DNA of 10,784 nt from Desulfobulbaceae bacterium (lineage in GTDB: Bacteria > Desulfobacterota > Desulfobulbia > Desulfobulbales > Desulfocapsaceae), in the NCBI GenBank assembly GCA_024643445.1, contig JAHEMX010000080.1, forward strand, positions 1-10,784, in the 5' to 3' direction. The notes beneath the pieces are model-generated. The model was given only the letters and a program-made list of their open reading frames with translations, made no database searches and had not been told where the DNA came from. A program made the position numbers and the translations under genes. Shown here piece after piece: positions 1 through 7,511 of this stretch (within the stretch, counting starts at the first letter, position 1; each line of letters opens with the position of its first letter).

Positions 1-191
1 TGCGGTTGCCGAAACGTAACAGAAGCGCACATCTTCCGTACTATGAACACTATGATGAGCAGACGAGGGATCTTGTCGCAGAGTACTATGCCCAGGATAT
101 TGAGACCTTTAATTATTCTTTCCGCCCACAGAAAAAAGAGGTGAATCCGCTTAAGAGGATCTACTCACTAGTCTCTCAACGTCTTGGGTGA
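1..191 (+). CDS. Sulfotransferase family protein, C-terminal end (5' partial)
   Basis: The reading frame is open from the left edge to a TGA at 189-191, so this is the tail of a gene that begins outside the window. A TTG at position 6 is not a credible start, because the frame continues upstream of it (the codon before is CGG). The visible 62 or so residues include a YYEHYDEQTRDLVAEYYAQD stretch followed by IETFNYSF. From knowledge of the family, this resembles the end of Sulfotransfer_2-type enzymes, where a Y-D-E-x-T-R-x-L-V-x-x-x-Y-x-x-D-I-x-x-F-x-Y pattern closes the domain. Such enzymes move a sulfo group from PAPS to a sugar or other acceptor. The PAPS-binding motifs would lie upstream and cannot be checked. 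A 13-bp gap to the next glycosyltransferase suggests one operon and a role in glycan sulfation, which is inference. Confidence 0.65.
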   Translation, partial: RLPKRNRSAHLPYYEHYDEQTRDLVAEYYAQDIETFNYSFRPQKKEVNPLKRIYSLVSQRLG

Positions 192-204
192 AAGATAGGA
201 TCAT

Positions 205-1242
205 ATGGCGACTCCCAAAATCACGGTACTTATGCCTGTGTATAATGGTGAGCGATTTCTTGCCGGGACCATGCACAGCATCCTGTCCCAGACCTATCAG
301 GATTTCGAGTTCCTGATCATTGATGACGGGTCGACTGATAAATCACAGGAACTTATCGAGGGATTTCATGACCCCCGTATCCGGATTCTGACGAATCCCC
401 GGCGTTTGAAACTTTCCGGAGCCTTGAATCGCGGCATTGATGAATCTGCAGGAACCTATATTGCCCGGATGGATGCTGATGATATCGCCCTGCCGGACCG
501 GCTCAGACGTCAAGTTGAATACCTTGATACCAACCCCGCTATAGGATTATGCGGCACCTGGATAGAAAGATTCGGAACCGGCAAGAAAAGAGTTGATAAA
601 CACTTCACCGAAAGCGATCAGATTAAAGCGTATTCCCTCTTCGACTGTCCCTTTGCTCATCCGACGGTTATGTTTCGCAGGGATTTGTTCGTTCGTCATG
701 CTCTTCGTTATGACGGGAGCTTTTATCCGACAGAAGATTATGAATTGTGGACTCGTGCTCTGGAATGTTTCCCGTGTGCAAATATCGGGGAGGTTCTGCT
801 GTGTTATCGGGTCCACGCGGACAGCATGACGTGTTCCGATTGGCAAGAGATGGATACAAAAGCGGCGCGGATTGCCGATTACCAGCTAAAAAAACTGGGT
901 CTGCAAGTTTCACCTGACGAGCTTTTGTTCCATCGAAACATCGGCAGGGGACAGAGCTACGTTTCAGCCAGTGTCAATGAAGTGCGCAGGGCAGAAGAGT
1001 GGCTACTAAGGCTGGAAAATGCCAATGAGCAGTCAAAGCATTTATACGCAATGGCGTTCCAGACGGTCTTGTCCCTTATCTGGTTCCGCCTGTGCATGCA
1101 CGCCGCTCCTCTGGGATTTGAGGTTGTACGCTGCTTCTCAAAAAGCAGGATTTTTCGGAATGATCCAGAAAAAACGAAGCGCATGGCAATACTGACCATG
1201 TCTGTCATTAAAAATAAAATTTTAAACCCACCATCTCATTAG
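205..1242 (+). CDS. Family 2 glycosyltransferase (GT-A fold), first of a trio
   Basis: A 345-residue cytoplasmic GT2 enzyme expected to transfer a nucleotide-activated sugar to a growing glycan. The N-terminal GT-A domain has a clear opening strand with PVYNGE at about residues 11-16, the nucleotide-binding DDGSTD at 40-45, and the metal-binding DXD-type motif MDADD at 89-93. A TEDYELW stretch at 176-182 supplies the likely catalytic-base ED pair. The remaining 130 or so residues are helical with no family I recognise; a hydrophobic stretch near 282-305 could be membrane-associated. The ATG at 205 is preceded by AGGA at 197-200, a short-spaced ribosome binding site, and starts just before the conserved first strand, so the start is well supported. 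It follows the sulfotransferase by 13 bp and precedes the next GT2 by 5 bp. The sugar donor and acceptor cannot be read from the sequence. Confidence 0.9.
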   Translation: MATPKITVLMPVYNGERFLAGTMHSILSQTYQDFEFLIIDDGSTDKSQELIEGFHDPRIRILTNPRRLKLSGALNRGIDESAGTYIARMDADDIALPDRLRRQVEYLDTNPAIGLCGTWIERFGTGKKRVDKHFTESDQIKAYSLFDCPFAHPTVMFRRDLFVRHALRYDGSFYPTEDYELWTRALECFPCANIGEVLLCYRVHADSMTCSDWQEMDTKAARIADYQLKKLGLQVSPDELLFHRNIGRGQSYVSASVNEVRRAEEWLLRLENANEQSKHLYAMAFQTVLSLIWFRLCMHAAPLGFEVVRCFSKSRIFRNDPEKTKRMAILTMSVIKNKILNPPSH

Positions 1243-1247
1243 TATAC

Positions 1248-2207
1248 ATGACCGTTTCTCCAGAGATATCCGGGGTTATCTGTACCCACAACCGGGAACG
1301 CTTCCTTGAACGCTGCATAGATAGTCTCTTGAAGCAAAGCCTTGATAGTAACCTTTATGAAATAATTGTCGTGGACAATGGTTCGACGGATGCTACCAAA
1401 GCAATTTGCACCAAATTTCTCCATCATCCCAATTTCAGATATGTGTTCGAACCGATTCTTGGTTTGTCAGCGGCCCGGAATACCGGATGGCAGAATGCCC
1501 GCGGCAGGTATGTCGGCTACCTTGATGATGACGCCGTTGCCGATGAGACCTGGTTTGAGAAGGCAATGTGGAGCTTTGAAAAGATAGAGCCATCCCCGGA
1601 CTGGGTCGGTGGTCCGATTGAACTGGAATGGGAAGTTGCGTCGCCGGAGTGGATTACCGAGGAGCACTGGGTAACGCTTGGTTATGTGAATTGGGGTGGA
1701 AAAGAGCGGTTCCTGACAGCTCCCGGAGAACGGCTTGGCGGAGGAAACAGTTTCTATCCCCGTGCTCTGCTTGAAAAAATGCAGGGTTTTGATACTCGTC
1801 TGGGAAGGAAGAAGAACCTTTTGCTTTCAGGTGAGGAAACCCAGTTCCAGCATAGACTGAAAGCGATGGGCGGGAATCTCTATTACCATCCCGGGATACG
1901 TATTTTCCATTTTGTTCCCCAGGAGCGGACAATTCCCGCTTTCTTTTACCGGAGATATTATTGGGGAGGAATTACCGATTATCTGATGTCGAAAACGCTT
2001 CAGGGGTTTTCTTTTGAGCACATAGCGCAGCCAGAGAAAAGCGGCTCGCAGCTTGGCAGATTGCTGAAAAACAGCATCACGGCCCTGGGTCTTTTCCGAT
2101 CGGAATCAGCTGTCTTACAGAGTCGGATTTACATCTCCTATGTAATCGGCCGTCTTGTTGCTGTTTTAAAATTCGGCTGGCGGAGGCTTGATCTGAACCG
2201 GGAATGA
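1248..2207 (+). CDS. Family 2 glycosyltransferase (GT-A fold), second of the trio
   Basis: A 319-residue GT2 enzyme. The first strand reads SGVICTHNRERFL (residues 8-20), followed by VVDNGSTD at 41-48, LSAARNTGW near 73-81, the metal-binding DDD at 93-95, and an SGEETQFQHRL segment at about 194-204 that matches the acceptor/base region of this family. It is soluble, apart from a hydrophobic aromatic segment around 230-245. The start is the ATG 5 bp after the preceding stop; I see no Shine-Dalgarno sequence before it, so translation probably depends on ribosomes finishing the upstream gene. The 3' end overlaps the next gene in an ATGA junction (2204-2207), again indicating coupling. The three consecutive GT2 proteins differ clearly in sequence and probably add different sugars in order. 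The specific linkage is unknown. Confidence 0.9.
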   Translation: MTVSPEISGVICTHNRERFLERCIDSLLKQSLDSNLYEIIVVDNGSTDATKAICTKFLHHPNFRYVFEPILGLSAARNTGWQNARGRYVGYLDDDAVADETWFEKAMWSFEKIEPSPDWVGGPIELEWEVASPEWITEEHWVTLGYVNWGGKERFLTAPGERLGGGNSFYPRALLEKMQGFDTRLGRKKNLLLSGEETQFQHRLKAMGGNLYYHPGIRIFHFVPQERTIPAFFYRRYYWGGITDYLMSKTLQGFSFEHIAQPEKSGSQLGRLLKNSITALGLFRSESAVLQSRIYISYVIGRLVAVLKFGWRRLDLNRE

Positions 2208-3211
2208 ACGACAAAAATTCGAGTGATATAAGGTACTCAGGGTTCAGCAGCACTTTTAAACAGGAGAATCAGCCAGTTTTTTCTGTATTGTTGCCGACCT
2301 ATAAACGGGTAGATGCCCTTGAGCGGACATTACAGGCACTTGCAGATCAGAACGTGGCCCATGAAGACTATGAAATTATCGTGATTGATGATGGATCGCT
2401 GGATGACACGGAGACGTTTCTGGAGCGATTCTCTAAAAAAACACAGAACCGCTTTTATTTTGCCAGCCTGGCGGAGAACGGAGGGCCTGCGCGGGCCAGG
2501 AACGCGGGCCTTCGATTCTGTAATGGCGGGGTAATACTGATTATAGGCGATGATGTCGTGCCGGAAGCTACCTTGCTCAAAGAGCATCTGGCCTTTCATG
2601 ACATCCATCCTGATGAAAAGTACGCCCAGCTGGGTCATGTTTACTTTCCGGAGGCGCTAGATCCCAATGCTTTCATGCGCTGGCTGGAAAGCGGGGGCAG
2701 GAACTATTTCTTCAACTATGCCGATCTGACTCCGGGTGAGAGGGTATCACCCCTGTTTTTCTATACCTGCAATGTTTCAGTAAAAGCATCCCTGCTCAAG
2801 AAAAGCGGCTGGTTTGATGAATCATTTCGCTACGCATCCCACGAAGACCTGGAACTCGGCTATCGACTTGCCGACCAAGGGATGCGATTGATCTACAATG
2901 ATAAGGCCCGGGGAGCCCACTGGCACATGCTTTCGGTGCAGGGAATTTCCAGGAGAGTATACCTGATGGGCTATTCTGCGGCGCTTTTCTGGCAGAAGGT
3001 TGAAGACGAGGGAAGCTGGCTGAGAAAAGCGGCTCGGCACCTGTTCGCCTATGTGAGTACAGCGCCTCCCGGTATCTGGCTTTGGGACTGGTTGCGCCGG
3101 AAAGATTACGAGGACAGGAAAAACTACCCTGCACACTGGCATGTTCTCCTATTACTGAGTTTTTTTATCGGGCTTTCGGACTCTTTAAATAAACGGCCAA
3201 TTCGTGTATAA
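2204..3211 (+). CDS. Family 2 glycosyltransferase (GT-A fold), third of the trio
   Basis: A 335-residue GT2 enzyme with about 25 polar residues before the catalytic domain. Motifs: VLLPTYKR at 28-35, IDDGSLDD at 61-68, GPARARNAGL at 94-103, the DXD-equivalent IGDDVVP at 114-120, TCNVSVKASLL at 188-198, and SHEDLELGYRL at 212-222 carrying the probable ED catalytic pair. Its DXD motif is the reduced form GDD, which is tolerated in the family. The ATG overlaps the upstream TGA (ATGA); a GGAGG lies at 2182-2186 but is too distant to be a good ribosome binding site, so coupling is the likelier way it is translated. The C-terminus has a short hydrophobic stretch (about 312-325) that may touch the membrane. 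After this gene there is a 139-bp gap, so it may close a transcriptional sub-unit. Confidence 0.9.
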   Translation: MNDKNSSDIRYSGFSSTFKQENQPVFSVLLPTYKRVDALERTLQALADQNVAHEDYEIIVIDDGSLDDTETFLERFSKKTQNRFYFASLAENGGPARARNAGLRFCNGGVILIIGDDVVPEATLLKEHLAFHDIHPDEKYAQLGHVYFPEALDPNAFMRWLESGGRNYFFNYADLTPGERVSPLFFYTCNVSVKASLLKKSGWFDESFRYASHEDLELGYRLADQGMRLIYNDKARGAHWHMLSVQGISRRVYLMGYSAALFWQKVEDEGSWLRKAARHLFAYVSTAPPGIWLWDWLRRKDYEDRKNYPAHWHVLLLLSFFIGLSDSLNKRPIRV

Positions 3212-3350
3212 AGACTCACGTTCCGGGCTGTCCAACCGTTTTCATTGCATCAGCATCATTTGCATAATCATGAGGTTTTGGGTGATTAATTTGTTTCTTG
3301 TTGTGTAAAAGCGATCTGCGTGCGGACATATTTCAGTAATTGCATTGATA
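3212..3350 (+). other. Non-coding gap between the GT2 trio and the GT-C gene
   Basis: This 139-bp AT-richer stretch is the only sizeable gap in the plus-strand series. It contains repeated TTGCAT elements (3245-3250, 3260-3265, and a related ATTGCATTG near 3339-3347). I see no convincing -35/-10 pair with correct spacing, no rho-independent terminator (no strong hairpin followed by a T run) and no plausible small gene. An internal promoter for the downstream four genes is possible but is not demonstrated by the sequence. Confidence 0.5.
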
Positions 3351-5396
3351 ATGGGAAATGAAATTCTCCATCTTGCGGCAGTAACAGCCGGCCTGTCAGT
3401 TCTGTTTATCCTGCCATTCATTCCAGTTGCCTTTGTTTTACATCCCAAAAGGCAATGGCCTCATATCGTGTTAACCTCCTGCGTTGTGGGTACCTGCCTG
3501 CAGGCGACTACTGGATTGATCTGGTCACACCTTGCAGGTGAGTGGCCCTATGGTGAGATTGCAGTCCTTGCAGCTTTGTGGGCCGTGTTACTCTTTTGGT
3601 GTTTGAAATCTCTCGAAAAGAGCCGGGCGAGGAGGGTTTTATATGACGATATTGAATCTTCCCGTCATTACCTGCTGCTTGCTGTAATGCTGGTAATAGC
3701 ATTTGCTGTGCGGAGTCTGCATCCGCTCGAGGCGGCTTATCTGGGTCAATCGGACGCCTACACGCATCTTCATTATCTCAAAGATATAGTAAAGCAGGGG
3801 CATCTCTCCAATCCTTCATATCCCCCGGGATATCACTGGCTTCTCGCTTTGCCGGTACTGATTTTTTCCCTCGATCCATACCTGGTGGCGCGATTTTCCG
3901 GAGCCTTCTTCGGTACCGCTCTTGTCCTGGCTGTCTTTGTTATGATGGAACGAATGTTTTCTCGTCGGGCGGCCTATCTCTCCGGCTTTATTGCAGCCTG
4001 CTTTCCGCCGATGCTGCTGCTGATGAAAACCGGTGTCGGGTCCTTTGCAAACCAGTTTGGCTTGTTCCTGCTGCCGATGATTTTTCTTCTCTATTTTTGT
4101 TTTGTGACCGGCAAAGGCAGGACTTTTGCTTCTGCACTTCTTCTGGTGATTTCACTGTGCGGGCTGGCCGCAACGGTACCGATGATGTTTCTACACGTTC
4201 TCGTCATCTTCGTCATGCTGCGGCTTTTTGATCTTTGCCGCCTGTCGAAACATTGGTTTTCAAAAACTGCTGGAATAATTCTTATTGTTGCAATACCCCT
4301 TACGCTTCTGGCGTTCCATATGAGCAGTGTCGGATCCGGCCAGCGGCTGCAGACGGCCAATACGCTCATCGAATACAAGGAGAAAAAAGTACCCTTGCCG
4401 GCAGAGCAGCTTTTTGAGATTATTAAAAAAAATGACATAGTGAGTAGTCCCGGCACGAATAATCTTCTCAGGTATCTTACCTCCAGCCCCTATTATGCTT
4501 TGTTAACCGATTATTTCTCCATTAAGAGACTCGGGTTTGGAAACATGACATTGAACCTGCTGGGAAGTTTACTGGCACTGATTTTTCTTGGATTCTCAAC
4601 CTATGGACTGGTCGCCGGGAAAGTGAATTTTCTCATCCTCGGGCTTTGGGGCATGATTACCACGGTGCAGGCGGCGTCCGGGTTCCTGCAATTTTCTTCG
4701 TATCAGCGCGAGGGGTGGAGTCTTCTCATTGCAACCTGCTGCATGAGTGGTATTTTTGCCGCATGGCTGGTGGATGTGATCCCGGGCCATCATTTTTCCA
4801 GGATCGGTTTAACCACCGTGCTCGTTAGCGCCGCAGTATGGACGTTTCTGCATCCACCCCGGCATGGAGCATTAAAAACAGAGGCTGAAGATCAACTGGT
4901 ACGTTCAGTAAGATTTTTCGGCAAGTCCCCGGAAGAAATGCTGGAGGAATGCAGCCGGCAACCCGCAATAACTTGCCAGGTTGCTGCGTTTATGCAGCGG
5001 GATTTACCAATCCAATTGATCACCAGACGATTTACCGGTTGGGGTAACCAGGGCGAAATCACCCCGAACGTATTACAGCGGAAAAGTAATCTGCAAGTTA
5101 TCATTGTTGATAATTCTGTGGCAGCCGATCTCTTTAAGCCCGGGCATCAGTACATCGCCCTGGTAGATCGGCAGGATGGATCGAAACCATTTCAGACGAT
5201 GAGCACTTTTGCCATGGTGACCCCTTCGATGGTCAAAGCGATACTCGAGCAGCAGGTGCAGCTCTACAAGATAAATGCGAGGATTCTCGATATTATAAAG
5301 GATCTTCCTGAAGAAAAATGGCTTGTGAAAGATTTTCAATTGTCTGACAAATTGACTGCGTTTGCTGTCATTTCCCAAGATGCAAAGGCTGAGTAA
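3351..5396 (+). CDS. Large polytopic membrane protein, probable GT-C glycosyltransferase with soluble C-terminal domain
   Basis: About 681 residues. Residues 5-500 are strongly hydrophobic, with roughly 11-13 predicted helices (for example 8-30, 66-86, 107-123, 163-200, 235-252, 260-292, 305-323, 400-422, 425-445, 457-475, 484-500). Residues 500-681 form a soluble tail. The loop after the early helices holds GQSDAYTHLHYLKDIV (about 132-147) and then SYPPGYHWLL (156-165). An acidic residue followed by aromatic/His in the first large extracytoplasmic loop, and a YPPG-type motif, are hallmarks of GT-C enzymes, which use polyprenyl-phosphate-linked sugars on the outer face of the membrane. A YQREGW stretch lies near 451-456. 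I chose the ATG at 3351 over an in-frame TTG at 3345; neither has a clear ribosome binding site, so the start is uncertain. The neighbouring DPM1-like gene could supply its lipid-linked donor. Alternatives are a polymerase/ligase-like protein or a sugar-lipid transporter. Confidence 0.7.
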   Translation: MGNEILHLAAVTAGLSVLFILPFIPVAFVLHPKRQWPHIVLTSCVVGTCLQATTGLIWSHLAGEWPYGEIAVLAALWAVLLFWCLKSLEKSRARRVLYDDIESSRHYLLLAVMLVIAFAVRSLHPLEAAYLGQSDAYTHLHYLKDIVKQGHLSNPSYPPGYHWLLALPVLIFSLDPYLVARFSGAFFGTALVLAVFVMMERMFSRRAAYLSGFIAACFPPMLLLMKTGVGSFANQFGLFLLPMIFLLYFCFVTGKGRTFASALLLVISLCGLAATVPMMFLHVLVIFVMLRLFDLCRLSKHWFSKTAGIILIVAIPLTLLAFHMSSVGSGQRLQTANTLIEYKEKKVPLPAEQLFEIIKKNDIVSSPGTNNLLRYLTSSPYYALLTDYFSIKRLGFGNMTLNLLGSLLALIFLGFSTYGLVAGKVNFLILGLWGMITTVQAASGFLQFSSYQREGWSLLIATCCMSGIFAAWLVDVIPGHHFSRIGLTTVLVSAAVWTFLHPPRHGALKTEAEDQLVRSVRFFGKSPEEMLEECSRQPAITCQVAAFMQRDLPIQLITRRFTGWGNQGEITPNVLQRKSNLQVIIVDNSVAADLFKPGHQYIALVDRQDGSKPFQTMSTFAMVTPSMVKAILEQQVQLYKINARILDIIKDLPEEKWLVKDFQLSDKLTAFAVISQDAKAE

Positions 5397-5400
5397 TCAG

Positions 5401-6081
5401 ATGTCTCTTCGTATTGCCGTAGTGATTCCAATTTTTAATGAGGCCTGCGCTATTGGTAGCGTATTGGAGGAAACCAGGAAGCATGGTGATTATATTTTGA
5501 TCGTTGTAGATGACGGAAGCTCAGATGACAGTTTTGTGCATGCCTCTGCTCATGGGGCCTTGGCCCTGCGCCACAAGTTAAACAGGGGAAAAGGTGCAGC
5601 TGTCAAGACCGGCATCATGGCAGCAAATCTCCTCGAGGCCGATGTTATCGTAACAATGGACGGCGATGGTCAGCATGATCCGGCCGATATAATGGCTCTT
5701 GTCATACCTATCATCGAAGGAAAGGTCGATGTTGTGCTGGGCTCAAGGCTTATGAACCGGGAGAAAATGCCATGGCCGAAGGTGGTTGCAAACTATATCG
5801 GAAACATTATAACATGGCTGCTCTATGGACTGTTTGTCTCGGACAGCCAGTCAGGATTTCGAGCCTATTCAAAATATGCCGCCCTGATCATCGATACAAA
5901 AGCGGATAAATATGAATATGACAGCAAGGTTATCAGGGAAATCAAAAATAACAGGCTCCGCTTTAAGGAGGTTCCGGTCCTTACCCGTTATACTGAATAT
6001 TCCATGGGAAAAAAACAAAAACAGGGTTTCTTCAACGGTCTTGTTACGCTGGGCCGGATGCTCTGGAAAATGATTGCGTAG
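5401..6081 (+). CDS. DPM1-like polyprenyl-phosphate glycosyltransferase (GT2), no membrane helices
   Basis: A compact 226-residue enzyme expected to transfer a sugar from a nucleotide donor to polyprenyl phosphate on the cytoplasmic face. Motifs: VVIPIFNE at 7-14, VVDDGSSDDS at 35-44, NRGKGAAVKTG at 61-71, the metal site MDGDGQHDPAD at 86-96, GSRL at 114-117, and DSQSGFRAYSK at 148-158. These match the dolichol-phosphate-mannose synthase/bactoprenol glycosyltransferase branch. The protein ends near residue 226 and lacks the two C-terminal helices of GtrB-type relatives; only an amphipathic region (about 127-147) could contact the membrane. The frame is open back to a TTG at 5362 and an ATG at 5380, both overlapping the upstream gene. 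I prefer the ATG at 5401 because it lies directly before the conserved first strand and 4 bp after the preceding stop. The adjacent DUF2304 gene may provide its membrane anchor. The transferred sugar is unknown. Confidence 0.88.
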   Translation: MSLRIAVVIPIFNEACAIGSVLEETRKHGDYILIVVDDGSSDDSFVHASAHGALALRHKLNRGKGAAVKTGIMAANLLEADVIVTMDGDGQHDPADIMALVIPIIEGKVDVVLGSRLMNREKMPWPKVVANYIGNIITWLLYGLFVSDSQSGFRAYSKYAALIIDTKADKYEYDSKVIREIKNNRLRFKEVPVLTRYTEYSMGKKQKQGFFNGLVTLGRMLWKMIA

Positions 6082-6091
6082 GTGATCAGTA

Positions 6092-6496
6092 ATGTTTGAA
6101 AAAATTCATTTATATCAAGTTGTTGTCGTTTTCATATCATCGGTAATGCTGTTCCAGGGTATCAAGGATTTTGTTAAGCGGGAAGTGGGCCAGACGCTAT
6201 TGAAACTGATCGTCAGGATTGTTGTCTGGGGGGGTATGGCCCTCGTGGCAATTTATCCTAATTTTACCTATTCACTCTCAAAACTTATCGGTATTGAAGA
6301 TAATATCACCGCCGTAATCGTAACCGGGTTTATTTTTGTTTTTTTGATAATTTTCAAACTCTTATCTGCTATCGAAAAGCTTGAACAGAACATGTCGGAA
6401 CTCACCCGTCGGGAGTCGTTAAAAGATGCCCACGAGAGAATAGAGAAGCTCAGGCGAGAGCTGATCGCCGACCGGGATGGTGATGTGAATGACTGA
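6092..6496 (+). CDS. DUF2304 family small membrane protein with C-terminal coiled coil
   Basis: A 134-residue protein. Three hydrophobic segments are visible (about 8-23, 36-56 and 73-91), followed by a charged C-terminal helix (about 92-128) with regularly spaced Leu/Ile/Met (I94, L97, M101, L104, L110, I117, L120, L124), consistent with a coiled coil. Length, layout and position next to a DPM1-like GT2 fit the DUF2304 family, whose biochemical role I do not know to be established. The start is well supported: AGGTGA at 6080-6085, overlapping the upstream stop, lies 6 nt before the ATG. Its 3' end overlaps galE by 8 bp. I infer a role as membrane anchor or partner of the upstream soluble enzyme, or in flipping its lipid product. 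The gene contains a run of seven G (6228-6234). Confidence 0.8.
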   Translation: MFEKIHLYQVVVVFISSVMLFQGIKDFVKREVGQTLLKLIVRIVVWGGMALVAIYPNFTYSLSKLIGIEDNITAVIVTGFIFVFLIIFKLLSAIEKLEQNMSELTRRESLKDAHERIEKLRRELIADRDGDVND

Positions 6497-7496
6497 AAAG
6501 ACCATCCTGGTAACGGGTGGTGCCGGATATATCGGCAGTCACACCTGCAAGCTTCTGCAGAGCAGAGGGTATAGTCCAGTCGTCCTCGATAATCTCGTAT
6601 ATGGTCACCGCTCATTTGTCAAATGGGGACCGTTTTATCAGGGGGATATACATGATAGTCTCCTGTTAGATACTATTTTTCAAAAACATTCTCCCTCGGC
6701 AGTAATACATTTTGCGGCCTTCGCCTACGTAGGAGAATCGGTCGGCGATCCCGGAAAATACTACCGGAACAATGTTGCCGGTACACTCGATTTGCTCGAT
6801 GGTATGCGTAGGAACGGCTGTAGTAAAATCGTTTTCTCAAGCAGTTGTGCTATCTATGGATTACCGGCTACTTTGCCGATTCAGGAGAAACAGGTGCAGG
6901 CTCCAATAAATCCGTATGGGAAAAGCAAATTGATGGTGGAGAAGATCCTGGCGGATTTCGACAATGCCTATGGTATCAAATCAGTATCACTCCGTTATTT
7001 TAATGCAGCGGGAGCAGATGCTGATGGTGAACTTGGTGAGGACCATGACCCGGAAACGCATTTAATACCGCTGACGATATACAGTGTTCTGGGCAGGATA
7101 CAGAACCTGGAAATATATGGTACCGACTATGCAACCCCTGATGGAACAGCCATCCGGGACTATATCCACGTCAACGATCTTGCCGAAGCCCATGTAAGCA
7201 GCCTGGAGTACCTGGAAGCGGAAAAACACAGCCAAGCCATTAACCTTGGCACCGGCAATGGCCTCTCTGTCCAGAAAATCGTGGATGAAGCGGAAAAGGT
7301 GACCGGCATCACGGTTCCGGTAGTCTACGGCAAACGTCGACCGGGTGATCCTCCGGTTCTTGTGGCGGATGCGCAGAAAGCCTGGGAAATCTTAGGCTGG
7401 AAGCCATTACTCTCTGATCCAGCAACTTTACTCGGGTCTGCCTGGAACTGGCACAAGAAGCGACACAGCGATCAGAATCTGCTCAGCCGGATCTAA
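6489..7496 (+). CDS. galE: UDP-hexose 4-epimerase, GalE type
   Basis: A 335-residue extended short-chain dehydrogenase that interconverts UDP-glucose and UDP-galactose (or the N-acetyl forms) using bound NAD. The Rossmann motif GGAGYIG is at 10-16, with D34 at the end of the second strand for NAD ribose binding. The catalytic Ser lies in FSSSCAIYG (S119), and the YGKSK motif (Y143, K147) supplies the catalytic Tyr and Lys. RYFNAAGAD at 169-177 and RDYIHVNDLAEAH at 223-235 are strongly diagnostic, and the length matches the 335-340 residues usual for GalE. By motif alignment to E. coli GalE, the gate residue (Tyr299 there) is Leu291 here, which may allow N-acetylated substrates (inference). 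The ATG overlaps the DUF2304 gene by 8 bp, so translation is probably coupled. It ends the plus-strand operon and would supply donor sugars to the neighbouring transferases. Confidence 0.93.
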   Translation: MTEKTILVTGGAGYIGSHTCKLLQSRGYSPVVLDNLVYGHRSFVKWGPFYQGDIHDSLLLDTIFQKHSPSAVIHFAAFAYVGESVGDPGKYYRNNVAGTLDLLDGMRRNGCSKIVFSSSCAIYGLPATLPIQEKQVQAPINPYGKSKLMVEKILADFDNAYGIKSVSLRYFNAAGADADGELGEDHDPETHLIPLTIYSVLGRIQNLEIYGTDYATPDGTAIRDYIHVNDLAEAHVSSLEYLEAEKHSQAINLGTGNGLSVQKIVDEAEKVTGITVPVVYGKRRPGDPPVLVADAQKAWEILGWKPLLSDPATLLGSAWNWHKKRHSDQNLLSRI

Positions 7497-7511
7497 ATAG
7501 TCTGTCGGGGG

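Noticed and set aside
2796..3142. Two overlapping minus-strand open frames of 106 and 112 residues
   Set aside because: They are antisense to the third GT2 gene, whose catalytic motifs are intact; no recognisable domain or ribosome binding site.
3260..3309. TTGCAT followed by AT-rich sequence as an internal promoter
   Set aside because: No -10 hexamer at 16-18 bp; the best candidates match only three of six positions.
3242..3448. A minus-strand open frame covering the 139-bp gap and the start of the GT-C gene
   Set aside because: No domain, and it overlaps the N-terminal membrane helix of the real gene.
4091..4456. A 121-residue minus-strand open frame
   Set aside because: Antisense to the GT-C-like gene, with no domain I recognise; reads as a shadow of the hydrophobic codons on the other strand.
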